18,810 bases of DNA from Anaerolineales bacterium UBA3940 (GTDB lineage: Bacteria > Chloroflexota > Anaerolineae > Aggregatilineales > UBA3940). Made by a program: the position numbers and the translations under genes. The notes beneath the pieces were generated by a model. It had not been told where the DNA came from. It ran no database searches and worked only from the letters and a program-made list of their open reading frames with translations. The stretch covers positions 1-18,810 of the forward strand of contig DGDY01000213.1 of NCBI GenBank assembly GCA_002385675.1, read 5' to 3'. This document shows, one piece after another, positions 12,694 to 18,810 of the stretch; within the stretch, counting starts at the first letter, position 1, and every line of letters begins with the position of its first letter.

Positions 12694-14040
12694 TCACCCC
12701 AGGTTGGGCACGAGGATCCAGAAGAGCGCGTAGACGGCCAGCAGCGGCAGCCAGCCCATCACCACGAGCGGCAGCCACGCCAGCGCACCGTGCCAGCGAG
12801 CGGGGAGGAAGCGCGCAACGAACCGCGCCCAGCCCCACAGCCCGGCGGCAGCCGTCAGCCCCAGCGGGATCAGTGCGGGGTACAGGTAGCGACCCTGAAA
12901 CTGCACGAAGGTCAGGTTGTAGTAGCCGAACTGCACGACAGCCAGCCCAACGAGTGCGGCGAGCACCCACAGCCCGGCGCGCGTGGTGCGGGTCAGCGGC
13001 GGCGCACCACGCCGGGTGGCGATGAGCAGGGCCAGCCCGGTGGCGAGCTCCAGCAGGAACGCGCCGATCAGCCAGTAGATGCGCGGCGGCATCGGCACGG
13101 CCATCCAGCCGAACTGCCCGAAGAAGCTGTGGAAGGTGGTGCTGAGCAGGCGCTGTGCGTACGCGCCCGCGCCGATCTCCGCGATGAGGTCAGCGGTGCG
13201 AAGCTGCCCCACAACCGCCGCCTCGTGCGCAGTCTGCGCGAACAGGTCCGGCCAGCCGTACACGGCGACGTTCCGGCCCCACCACAGCGCGCCAAGCGCG
13301 ACTGCAATCCCGCCCGCCCAGGCTGCCTGCCCGGCGAACCAGCGCGCCGAGCGGCGTTCGTGGGCGGCGCGGAAGGCAATTGCCAGCGCGACGACCAGCA
13401 CCGCCGGGCCGTAGACTGTCAGCTTGGTGAGGAAGGCCAGCCCCGCCAGCAGCCCGAGCAGCGCCGGGTGCGGCCTGCGGGCGGGCTCGCCCGCGCCGAG
13501 ATAGCCGAGTGCCAGCACCAGCAGCGCGCCGAGCACCAGTTCCGCCAGGGCGTCGTTGTTCACGCTCGACAGGATGGCGACGTGCTGCGGGATGAAGGCG
13601 ACGAACACGGCGGCGGCCAGTGCCAGCGGCGGCGATCCGAGCAGCCGCGCCGCGACGAGGTAGGCCATCACCACGACGCCCGCGCCCAGTACAACGGATA
13701 CCAGCCGCAGCGCGAGCAGGCTGCCGCCCGTCAGCGCGAAGACGGGCGTGGCGAGCAGGTAGTAGAGCGGCGGCTGATGGTCCTCGTACTCCAGCCTGGA
13801 GAGGCGGGCGGGCGGCGGCTCCTCACGCGAGGCGACCTCATTGATGAGGGCGGTGTCCCAGTCGCCGGGCGCGATGACCGGACAACACCCGCCGCCCGCG
13901 ATCTGCGCGACGTAGTTGTAGTGCGCGGGCTCATCCGGGGCCTGCCATGCCGGGGTGTAGACGGCATACAGCGTGCCTACCACGAGGAAGACGAGGACGA
14001 CGAGCGCGAGCAAGACGCGGGCGGCGCGGGGGTGCATCAT
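12694..14040 (-). CDS. Polytopic GT39/DUF2142-like membrane glycosyltransferase
   Basis: The 448-aa protein starts at ATG 14040, which overlaps the TGA of the PAP2 gene (ATGA; an ATGATG pair leaves a second possible start at 14037). It has about ten or more hydrophobic segments. The key features are an acidic pair in the first outer loop, Asp36-Glu37 in TPAWQAPDEPAHYNY, and HQPPLYYLL at 88-96, as in GT39 and the related DUF2142 proteins. The first loop has an unusual GGGCCP and an Arg/Glu-rich segment. Unlike the 786-aa glycosyltransferase at 3355-5715, it lacks a large soluble C-terminal part. It probably uses a polyprenyl-phosphate-linked sugar at the outer membrane face. Coupling to PAP2 suggests both serve the same lipid-carrier pathway. 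Confidence 0.82.
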   Translation of the reverse strand: MMHPRAARVLLALVVLVFLVVGTLYAVYTPAWQAPDEPAHYNYVAQIAGGGCCPVIAPGDWDTALINEVASREEPPPARLSRLEYEDHQPPLYYLLATPVFALTGGSLLALRLVSVVLGAGVVVMAYLVAARLLGSPPLALAAAVFVAFIPQHVAILSSVNNDALAELVLGALLVLALGYLGAGEPARRPHPALLGLLAGLAFLTKLTVYGPAVLVVALAIAFRAAHERRSARWFAGQAAWAGGIAVALGALWWGRNVAVYGWPDLFAQTAHEAAVVGQLRTADLIAEIGAGAYAQRLLSTTFHSFFGQFGWMAVPMPPRIYWLIGAFLLELATGLALLIATRRGAPPLTRTTRAGLWVLAALVGLAVVQFGYYNLTFVQFQGRYLYPALIPLGLTAAAGLWGWARFVARFLPARWHGALAWLPLVVMGWLPLLAVYALFWILVPNLG

Positions 14041-14999
14041 GCGGGCTGCCTGGTAGCGTTAATCTGTGCGGAGGCCAGCCGGGTGACGACGAACAGCCAC
14101 GGCGCGCCGACGCCGACCCACAGGCCGATGAGCGCGTAGCTCACGAAGGCGAACACGGCGTTCTCCGGGAGCACCGCGCCCAGCCCGAACTCAAGCACGC
14201 CCACCCCGACAAAGCCGATCAGGAAGCGCAGCAGGCGCTTCGTCCAGTCACCGCCCGCGCTGAAGCGCTGGTAGTGCCAGTCGAGCGCAAAGCCGAGCGT
14301 CATGCCGAAGAAGAGCGCGCTGGTCGAGAGCGCCGACTCAATAAGGTCCTGCGGCGGCACGGGCGGGCTGAGCCACTGCGGCGAGGTCGCCTCGAACAGC
14401 ACCGGGTGGATGATGATCATCAGTGCGGTGATGCCGACGATCAGCGCGAGGTGCGAGCCAAGCGACAGCCCCGCCAGCCAGTCCGCGATGCGTGGCTCCA
14501 GCCAGGCGTACAGCGCCAGCAGCACCAGCGCAATGAGAATGCCGGACGCGACATCCTGCGGGTAGTGCACGCCTAGCACCATGCGGGAGGCGGCCATCAG
14601 CAGGATGTAGAGCACGGCGGCGACCGTCACCCAGGCGCGCCGCGCGTGCCACGCGGCAAAGCCCGCGAGGCTCGTTGCGCCCTGAGCGTGCCCGCTCGGC
14701 AGGCCGTAGGAGGTCTCCTCGACCATGTTGGACACGTCAGATGAGATGAAGTAGGGGCGCGGGCGGCCAAACAGCGACTTCGCCCAGCCGACGACCCAGG
14801 CGGTGAGCGCGATCAGCACGCCGAGCCGCCGCCCGAGCTTCTCGTCGAGGCTCCAGTACACGAAGGGCAGCACGAGGATGTAGAACTCGGTGATGCCCAG
14901 GTAATGAAATACCATCGCAAGGGATGTGACCAGCGGCGTGCGCCACGACTGGAACCACAGGATGACGTCAAGACCCCAGCCGGTTTCCAGAACTCCCAT
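14037..14999 (-). CDS. PAP2-family membrane phosphatase
   Basis: The 320-aa protein starts at ATG 14999 behind GGAGAAGGAGA. All three motifs of the PAP2 superfamily are intact: KSLFGRPRP at 74-82, PSGH at 101-104, and SR-(x)5-H-(x)3-D at 138-149 (SRMVLGVHYPQD). Such enzymes dephosphorylate membrane lipids such as undecaprenyl diphosphate or phosphatidate, with the active site facing outward. The C-terminal half (about 165-310) adds further hydrophobic segments that are absent from minimal PAP2 proteins of about 200 aa; its role is unknown. The gene lies 60 nt after the MFS gene and is coupled to the next glycosyltransferase gene. Recycling of a polyprenyl carrier for that enzyme is a reasonable inference. 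Confidence 0.92.
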   Translation of the reverse strand: MGVLETGWGLDVILWFQSWRTPLVTSLAMVFHYLGITEFYILVLPFVYWSLDEKLGRRLGVLIALTAWVVGWAKSLFGRPRPYFISSDVSNMVEETSYGLPSGHAQGATSLAGFAAWHARRAWVTVAAVLYILLMAASRMVLGVHYPQDVASGILIALVLLALYAWLEPRIADWLAGLSLGSHLALIVGITALMIIIHPVLFEATSPQWLSPPVPPQDLIESALSTSALFFGMTLGFALDWHYQRFSAGGDWTKRLLRFLIGFVGVGVLEFGLGAVLPENAVFAFVSYALIGLWVGVGAPWLFVVTRLASAQINATRQPA

Positions 15000-15059
15000 A
15001 GCGCTTTGTCTCCTTCTCCTGGCGGTGGGTTAAATAGCCACAGCCCCGGCCTTACCCTG

Positions 15060-16271
15060 CTATCTGCCCGCCTGCTCCGGCGCGGCGGCGAGAGCGTGAG
15101 GCTCATCGGGCAGGGCGAGCGCGGGGATCTGCCTGCGCACCACAAACCACAGGCCGATCAGCACGGGCAGCGCCACCAGCGCCACGACGAGTGGCAGGTC
15201 ATGGGCCGGCGTCAGCTCGTAAAGCTGCCCGGCGGCTGCGGCGGCAATCGCAGCGGCGACGGCGTAGGCCGTCTCGACGATGCCAAAGGCTAGCCCCTGG
15301 TTGCGTGCTGACACGACATCCGCCGCGCGGGCGAGGGCCAGCGTCCGCACGACGGCCAGCGCCCCCACGCCGAAGAAGGTCACTGCCAGCAGCGCGGGCT
15401 GTGCGAACAGCCAGATGCCGAGCAGCGCCAGCGTGTACACGCCGAGCGCCGCGGCCAGGCTCCAGCGCGGGTTGAGGCGGCTGGCGACGGTGTTCAGCAC
15501 GACGGTCCCCAGGGCGTCAATCGAGAACAGCAGGCCGATGTACCCCAGCGTCAGACCGCGCGCCTCCTGCAGGAAGTTGGGCAGAAGCTGGTAGCCGGTG
15601 AACATCGCCACGAAAATCAGCGCGTAGTACAGGCTGAGCCGCTGGAAGCGGCGGTTGCGCAGCAGGTCGGCAGGGCGCTCGGAAGTCGGCGGCGCGGTGA
15701 CCTCCACCTCGGTCGTGAGCAGGACGATGGCGGTCGAGAGCGCGAACACCCCCGTTGAGATCCACAGACCGGTGCGGATGCCCCAGCTTTCGGCGACCAG
15801 CCCACCCAGCGCGGGCGAGACGATCAGCCCGGCGGTGTAGGCGGCGAACACGGCGGCGAGCACGCGGTCCGTCTGCCCGGCGCGGGCGCTGCCGGGGGGC
15901 ATGTTCTGGATGGCGTAGGCGCTGAGCGACGGCATCGCAAAGGCCGAGATGCCATACACGACAAGCCCCGGTATGAAACCCTGCCACGTCGTCGCCAGCG
16001 CGCACATCACCGTGCCGAGCACGCCCAGGAACCACGACGCGACCATCACGCGGTGCGGGCCGATGCGGTCAGCGAGGTAGCCCGCCGGAATGGGCAGCAG
16101 CGCGCGCACGGCCAACTCGATGGCGAGCGCCAGCCCGACCTGCGCCTCCGTCGCTCCAAGCTGGACGAGGTACAACTGCCGGAAGTTGATGTACCACAGC
16201 CCCTCGCCGAGCGCCCAGACGAACAGGGCCAGCATCAACAGGCGGTTGTTGCGGCTCAGCATGCCCAGCAT
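15060..16271 (-). CDS. Major facilitator superfamily (MFS) transporter
   Basis: The 403-aa protein has about twelve hydrophobic segments in two halves, joined by a polar segment near residues 180-205 (EVEVTAPPTSERPAD). The MFS motif A appears as GYLADRIGPHRVM at 64-76, between helices 2 and 3. Its start ATG 16271 shares one base with the upstream TGA (TGATG), so it is read by coupling with the hydrolase. A second Met at residue 4 is another possible start. It resembles drug- or metabolite-efflux members of the superfamily; the substrate is not readable. The Ala-rich C-terminus is probably a cytoplasmic tail. Confidence 0.92.
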   Translation of the reverse strand: MLGMLSRNNRLLMLALFVWALGEGLWYINFRQLYLVQLGATEAQVGLALAIELAVRALLPIPAGYLADRIGPHRVMVASWFLGVLGTVMCALATTWQGFIPGLVVYGISAFAMPSLSAYAIQNMPPGSARAGQTDRVLAAVFAAYTAGLIVSPALGGLVAESWGIRTGLWISTGVFALSTAIVLLTTEVEVTAPPTSERPADLLRNRRFQRLSLYYALIFVAMFTGYQLLPNFLQEARGLTLGYIGLLFSIDALGTVVLNTVASRLNPRWSLAAALGVYTLALLGIWLFAQPALLAVTFFGVGALAVVRTLALARAADVVSARNQGLAFGIVETAYAVAAAIAAAAAGQLYELTPAHDLPLVVALVALPVLIGLWFVVRRQIPALALPDEPHALAAAPEQAGR

Positions 16272-17086
16272 CAGCTTACTACCGCCCGCACAAACTCGGT
16301 CACGGCCTCAAAGACCTGCGGGTACTCGATGTCCTCGGTGCAGACATGCCCGCTCCGCTCCAGCACGAGGCAGCGCTTATCGGTGCTGCCGATGCTATTG
16401 TAGATCTTGTCGAGGTTGTCGAACGTGACGGTTTGGTCGGCCTTCGAGTGGACGAGCAGGGCGGGCGCGACCACGAGGTGCAGGCGCTCGTGCAGCACGC
16501 GCAGCATATCCCTCATCTGGCGCATGGCGGGCAGCACCCACACGTCATAGCCCGGGCGCGGAATCGGTTCCTCACCCCGCTTGATCTGCTCGGCGCGGAC
16601 GTGCTCAAGGAACTTCTGCCGTGCCTCCGGATCGCGCGCCTTGGCGACGCGGTCGACCAGCCTGCTCATGATCGGCAGCAGCGGGTGCTGGAGGATGGGC
16701 ATATCGTACACGGCAGACAGGGTGACGACGCCCGCCACCGGCACCTGCGAGGCAAGCATCAGCGCAAGCGCACCGCCCATCGAGAGGCCCATCACGAAAA
16801 TCTGATCACAGTGCTGGCGCAGCAGTTCGTAGCCGGCCATCACATCCGCCACCCACTCGCGCCAGTGGACGTGCTTGAGGTCATCGGGGGTGGTGCCGTG
16901 CCCGGCAAGGCGCGGCCCGTAGACCGTCCAGCCCTGCTGGTTGAGGTGCTGGCCCAGCCAGCGCACCTCGAACGGCGTGCCCGTCATGCCGTGAAGGGTC
17001 AGGCAGCCGATCCGGTTGCCGGGGTAGAAGAAGGGCTCAGCGCCGGGAAGAATGGAGATGATGTTGGAGTTGGTGTGAGTGCTCAT
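16271..17086 (-). CDS. Alpha/beta hydrolase, carboxylesterase Est30/monoglyceride lipase-like
   Basis: The 271-aa protein carries a full serine hydrolase set: LHGMTGTPFE near the oxyanion hole (31-40), nucleophile elbow GLSMGG with Ser102, Asp217 in VHSKADQTV and His247 in RSGHV. HGxTGxPxE and RLAGHGTTPDDL (59-70) are typical of Est30-type carboxylesterases and the related S33 'serine aminopeptidase' hydrolases. A cap region (about 125-190) is rich in charged residues. It probably cleaves short or medium acyl esters in the cytoplasm. The ATG at 17086 has no ribosome site; an extended -10 box ends 7 nt upstream, so the mRNA may be leaderless. It is first in the 12694-17086 operon. Confidence 0.9.
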   Translation of the reverse strand: MSTHTNSNIISILPGAEPFFYPGNRIGCLTLHGMTGTPFEVRWLGQHLNQQGWTVYGPRLAGHGTTPDDLKHVHWREWVADVMAGYELLRQHCDQIFVMGLSMGGALALMLASQVPVAGVVTLSAVYDMPILQHPLLPIMSRLVDRVAKARDPEARQKFLEHVRAEQIKRGEEPIPRPGYDVWVLPAMRQMRDMLRVLHERLHLVVAPALLVHSKADQTVTFDNLDKIYNSIGSTDKRCLVLERSGHVCTEDIEYPQVFEAVTEFVRAVVS

Positions 17087-17093
17087 ATGCAGC

Positions 17094-17102
17094 AGTGTAT
17101 CA
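17094..17102 (-). promoter_or_regulatory. Candidate extended -10 box, possible leaderless start
   Basis: On the minus strand TGATACACT (17102-17094) fits the extended -10 form TGnTAnnnT. Its end lies 7 nt before ATG 17086, where transcription would be expected to begin. No good -35 box is seen at 17 nt. Confidence 0.4.
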
Positions 17103-17147
17103 TGATGTGTTTCAAAGACGAAGCCGTTGCCGCCGCAACGCTTGATG

Positions 17148-18029
17148 TTAGAACCCCTCGCCCGCGCCTGCGGTTCGGGGGGTGAAGGTCAGCCGGTAGC
17201 CCGGCACGGACTCCGCGCCGCTGTCGGTCGTGCAGACGCCCGCACTCAGCCCTGCGACCGGATCGCTGCGCCCGACGAGCGTCAGCGAGTACGTTTCGCC
17301 GGGCTGCATCTGGTAGTCGGCATAGCCCAGGCCGCGCTCCGGCTTCAGCCCGGTGAAGAACGACTCCTGTCCGCCGCCCCATACGACCTGCACCTCGACG
17401 CCGGGGATGCCTGCGCCATCGCCGTCAAGCACCATGACCTCAATGCGCCCGGCAGCCGCGCCCTCCTCGCAGACGATCTCGCGCGCGCTGAGGCTCATCT
17501 CCGTCCGCGGGAACAGGTCCGGCGTGGGAGAGGGCGTGACAAGCGTCGGCGTCGGCGTGATGCCGGGCGTCGGGCTGGCCTCCGGCGTCGGCTCCGGCGG
17601 CTCGGTCGGGGGCAGGCTCGCGCCCGGCACAGAGGTTGGGACGGGCGTGCCGGAGAACACGCTGGCGGCCCGCGGCGCGCCGCCGAGCGCTTCGGCCAGC
17701 GTAGTCAGCGAGCGTACCCGTGCGGGATCCTCCCCTGCAAGCAGCGCCGCATCGGCTTCTTCGGCAGCAAAGGCGCTCATGTCGTCCAGTTCCATCCGCG
17801 CCAGCCGTCGTTCCGCACGGGCGAGGTCGCCGTCATGCTGGTAGGCATCCGCGATGAGGGCGAGGTACTCGCGGCGGCTGGCGTCGTCCAGCATGTTCGG
17901 CCCGACGTCGGTGTACCTCACCGGGTCGATGAACCAGGCGTAAACCAGCCCGGCGACCACGCCGAGCAGCACGCCCGCAAGGAAGGCCAGCCACGGAAAG
18001 CGGCGGGGGCGGCGGGCCATCGCGCTCAT
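17148..18029 (-). CDS. Membrane-anchored protein with Thr/Pro linker and C-terminal beta domain
   Basis: The 293-aa protein has a basic N-terminus (MARRPRRF), one membrane segment (about 12-33), a helical region (34-118), a Pro/Thr/Ser-rich linker (123-174) and a C-terminal beta-rich domain (178-286) with two cysteines (187, 266). The last part (GAGIPGVEVQVVW, then a Tyr-x-Leu strand after PGETYS) looks like an Ig-like or carboxypeptidase-regulatory-like fold. Topology is probably N-in, with the rest outside. The membrane and helical region is paralogous to the whole protein encoded just upstream (18026-18400). ATG 18029 overlaps the upstream TGA (ATGA). A small hairpin (17125-17140) follows the stop codon. 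I recall similar proteins in Chloroflexota genomes, uncharacterised; function unknown. Confidence 0.82.
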   Translation of the reverse strand: MSAMARRPRRFPWLAFLAGVLLGVVAGLVYAWFIDPVRYTDVGPNMLDDASRREYLALIADAYQHDGDLARAERRLARMELDDMSAFAAEEADAALLAGEDPARVRSLTTLAEALGGAPRAASVFSGTPVPTSVPGASLPPTEPPEPTPEASPTPGITPTPTLVTPSPTPDLFPRTEMSLSAREIVCEEGAAAGRIEVMVLDGDGAGIPGVEVQVVWGGGQESFFTGLKPERGLGYADYQMQPGETYSLTLVGRSDPVAGLSAGVCTTDSGAESVPGYRLTFTPRTAGAGEGF

Positions 18030-18400
18030 GAGGCAGGCTCCGCTGGCGGCAGGTAAGGCTGCATGGCGGGCGTGGTGCGCCCGAACTGCGCGGCCAGCCG
18101 CGCCAGCACGCGGATGTCCGCCGGGCTGCGCCCCTCGGCGATGTAGCGCTCGGTGAGGTTGGCAACGAAGGTGGCGGGGTCGTCAATGCCGAGCTGCTCG
18201 AAGCGCGCCAGCACAAGCTCCCAGTCGCCGTTGGCGGCGTAAGCCTGGCCGATCATGACGACGGCGTCGTTGGTGTATTCGGGATGAAGCTCGCTCAGCC
18301 CGACGCGCACATCGGCGAGCGGGAAGAGCCAGCCGGCCCCCGCACCGAGCGCGGCGCCGAGCACCAGACCAGCGAGCAGGATCAGAATTGCGCGGGACAC
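18026..18400 (-). CDS. Small membrane-anchored helical protein, paralogue of its downstream neighbour
   Basis: I place the start at GTG 18400 (VSRAILILLAG) because GAGG lies 6 nt ahead; a GTG two codons earlier (18406) is possible. A frame extending to 18604 would run through the tRNA-Leu gene and is rejected. The 124-aa product has one membrane segment (3-26), then helices: YTNDAVVMIGQAYAANGDWE, then ARFEQLGIDDPATFVANL. This spacing resembles a degenerate TPR-like pair. It aligns with residues 17-117 of the next protein: PEYTNDAVVMIGQAY with SRREYLALIADAY, NGDWELVLARFEQLGIDD with DGDLARAERRLARMELDD. The GTG start, lack of a clear promoter and position 40 nt after the tRNA terminator leave its expression uncertain. 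Confidence 0.72.
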   Translation of the reverse strand: MSRAILILLAGLVLGAALGAGAGWLFPLADVRVGLSELHPEYTNDAVVMIGQAYAANGDWELVLARFEQLGIDDPATFVANLTERYIAEGRSPADIRVLARLAAQFGRTTPAMQPYLPPAEPAS

Positions 18401-18440
18401 TTGCACCCTCGACGATACAGGTTCATGACAACGGCGGGAT

Positions 18441-18482
18441 AAAAAACAGCCCGGTCGGTATTGTAACCGATCCGAGCCTGTT
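18441..18482 (-). terminator. Intrinsic terminator after tRNA-Leu
   Basis: On the minus strand, AACAG and CTGTT close a 15-bp stem with two single-base bulges and a 6-nt loop (TACAAT), followed by a run of T to 18441. It begins 2 nt after the tRNA end. Confidence 0.85.
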
Positions 18483-18483
18483 A

Positions 18484-18566
18484 TGCCGGAGGTGGGAGTC
18501 GAACCCACACGCCCGCGAGGGCAACGCATTTTGAGTGCGCCGCGTCTGCCATTCCGCCACTCCGGC
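18484..18566 (-). tRNA. tRNA-Leu (anticodon CAA)
   Basis: The 83-nt gene has a 7-bp acceptor stem (GCCGGAG with CTCCGGC), discriminator A, the T arm with GGTTCGACTCC, a long class II variable arm (CCCTCGCGGG), and an anticodon loop CTCAAAA giving anticodon CAA, which reads UUG. CCA is not encoded. Long variable arm plus discriminator A and anticodon CAA identify leucine. Confidence 0.95.
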
Positions 18567-18575
18567 GACGCGGGT

Positions 18576-18604
18576 ATTATACCCCGGTTGGGGTATGCCA
18601 CCAA
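18576..18604 (-). promoter_or_regulatory. tRNA-Leu promoter
   Basis: A perfect TATAAT (18581-18576) lies 9 nt before the tRNA. TTGGTG (18604-18599) is a weak -35 box at 17-nt spacing. Confidence 0.75.
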
Positions 18605-18623
18605 TAAGCGGGTAAGATGAAAA

Positions 18624-18719
18624 GCCGCGAGAATTGATGATCAAACCGCCGCGAGTTTTGGTTATTGAGTCGCCGCGAGGTTTGATCATTGAGTCGCCGC
18701 GAATAAACTTCGCGGCTCC
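18624..18719. repeat. Four tandem 24-nt units
   Basis: Units start at 18624, 18648, 18672 and 18696. The first three begin with GCCGCGAG, the fourth with GCCGCGAA. The remaining 16 nt are A/T-rich and variable (TTGATGATCAAACC, GGTTATTGAGTC, TTTGATCATTGAGTC). The fourth unit is itself a hairpin: GCCGCGAA, TAAAC, TTCGCGGC (18696-18716). TGATCAAACC of unit 1 is the reverse complement of GGTTTGATCA in unit 3, so larger folds are possible. The minus frame would read as an 8-residue repeat (RGDS, RGDS, RGGL) without a credible start, so I do not call a gene. Confidence 0.85.
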
Positions 18720-18732
18720 GGGTCGATAGCCC

Positions 18733-18810
18733 GTCACCCCCTCCCTGCGGTGCCAGATGCACGGGAGGTGGGGTTTAAAGCCCCGCCTGTAGGGGCAGGT
18801 CTCAGACCTG
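18733..18810. repeat. Dispersed G/C-rich repeat and palindrome, cut by the window end
   Basis: GTCACCCCCTCCCTGCGG (18733-18750) and GGGAGGTGGGGTTT (18763-18776) are relatives of the elements at 9041-9133 and 12539-12693. From 18789 GTAGGGGCAGGTCT is followed by CAGACCTG at the edge. This is a variant (G to A, with the matching change in the other arm) of the palindrome at 12619-12647; the missing part would be CCCCTAC. Confidence 0.7.

Noticed and set aside
12574..14139. A 521-codon plus-strand open frame
   Set aside because: It lies antisense to the GT39/DUF2142-like gene and gives a Gln/Arg/Glu/Pro-rich sequence that is the mirror of hydrophobic codons; it also crosses a palindromic repeat.
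18624..18719. CRISPR array
   Set aside because: The whole unit is 24 nt with an 8-nt fixed head, leaving no room for spacers. No cas genes are near.
18423..18762. Two minus-strand frames through the 24-nt repeats and tRNA-Leu
   Set aside because: They would encode an 8-residue repeat only because 24 nt is a multiple of three. One runs through the tRNA, and neither has a ribosome site.

Overview
The window is high-GC bacterial chromosome. Gene content points to a member of the Chloroflexota, probably Anaerolineae-like: GT39-type membrane glycosyltransferases with C-terminal beta-sandwich domains, Thr/Pro-rich linkers behind a single membrane anchor, 'PAWLAE' motifs in acidic linkers, and many short G/C-rich palindromes between genes. 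This placement is inference from gene style; no 16S rRNA or marker gene is present. Every protein gene lies on the minus strand. The only plus-strand gene is the tmRNA.

Layout. 1-2445: a lipoprotein gene cut by the window edge, coupled by a 4-nt overlap to a membrane Fe-S/CCG-domain oxidoreductase resembling EtfD/EMO (ETF:menaquinone oxidoreductase), with a promoter candidate at 2417-2445. 2446-3350: a repeat-rich gap, then tmRNA (ssrA) with its own promoter, a tag ending ALAMAA and an intrinsic terminator, then a nested inverted repeat built of 9-nt units. 3355-5715: large GT39-type glycosyltransferase. 5805-8946: three genes joined by stop/start overlaps: a 110-aa protein, an 811-aa protein (barrel-like N-terminus, about 335-residue acidic linker, and a C-terminal domain homologous to the 110-aa protein), and a DUF952 protein. 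9134-12468: an SDR-fold protein lacking the catalytic Tyr and Lys, a DUF892 (YciE/YciF) ferritin-like protein, an alpha/beta hydrolase and a THUMP-type RNA methyltransferase. 12694-17086: probable operon of a second alpha/beta hydrolase, an MFS transporter, a PAP2 phosphatase and a second GT39/DUF2142-like membrane protein. 17148-18400: two coupled, paralogous membrane-anchored proteins of unknown function. 18441-18810: tRNA-Leu(CAA) with promoter and terminator, a 24-nt tandem repeat, and a palindromic repeat running off the window end.

How the genes fit together. The PAP2 phosphatase beside a polyprenyl-phosphate-sugar-dependent type of glycosyltransferase suggests envelope glycan or lipid-carrier work. 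The Fe-S oxidoreductase would pass electrons between a flavoprotein and the quinone pool. The least explained unit is the three-gene cluster at 5805-8946, whose two main proteins share a domain I cannot assign to a known family. Several intergenic gaps carry copies of the same G/C-rich repeats, so the non-coding part is also structured.
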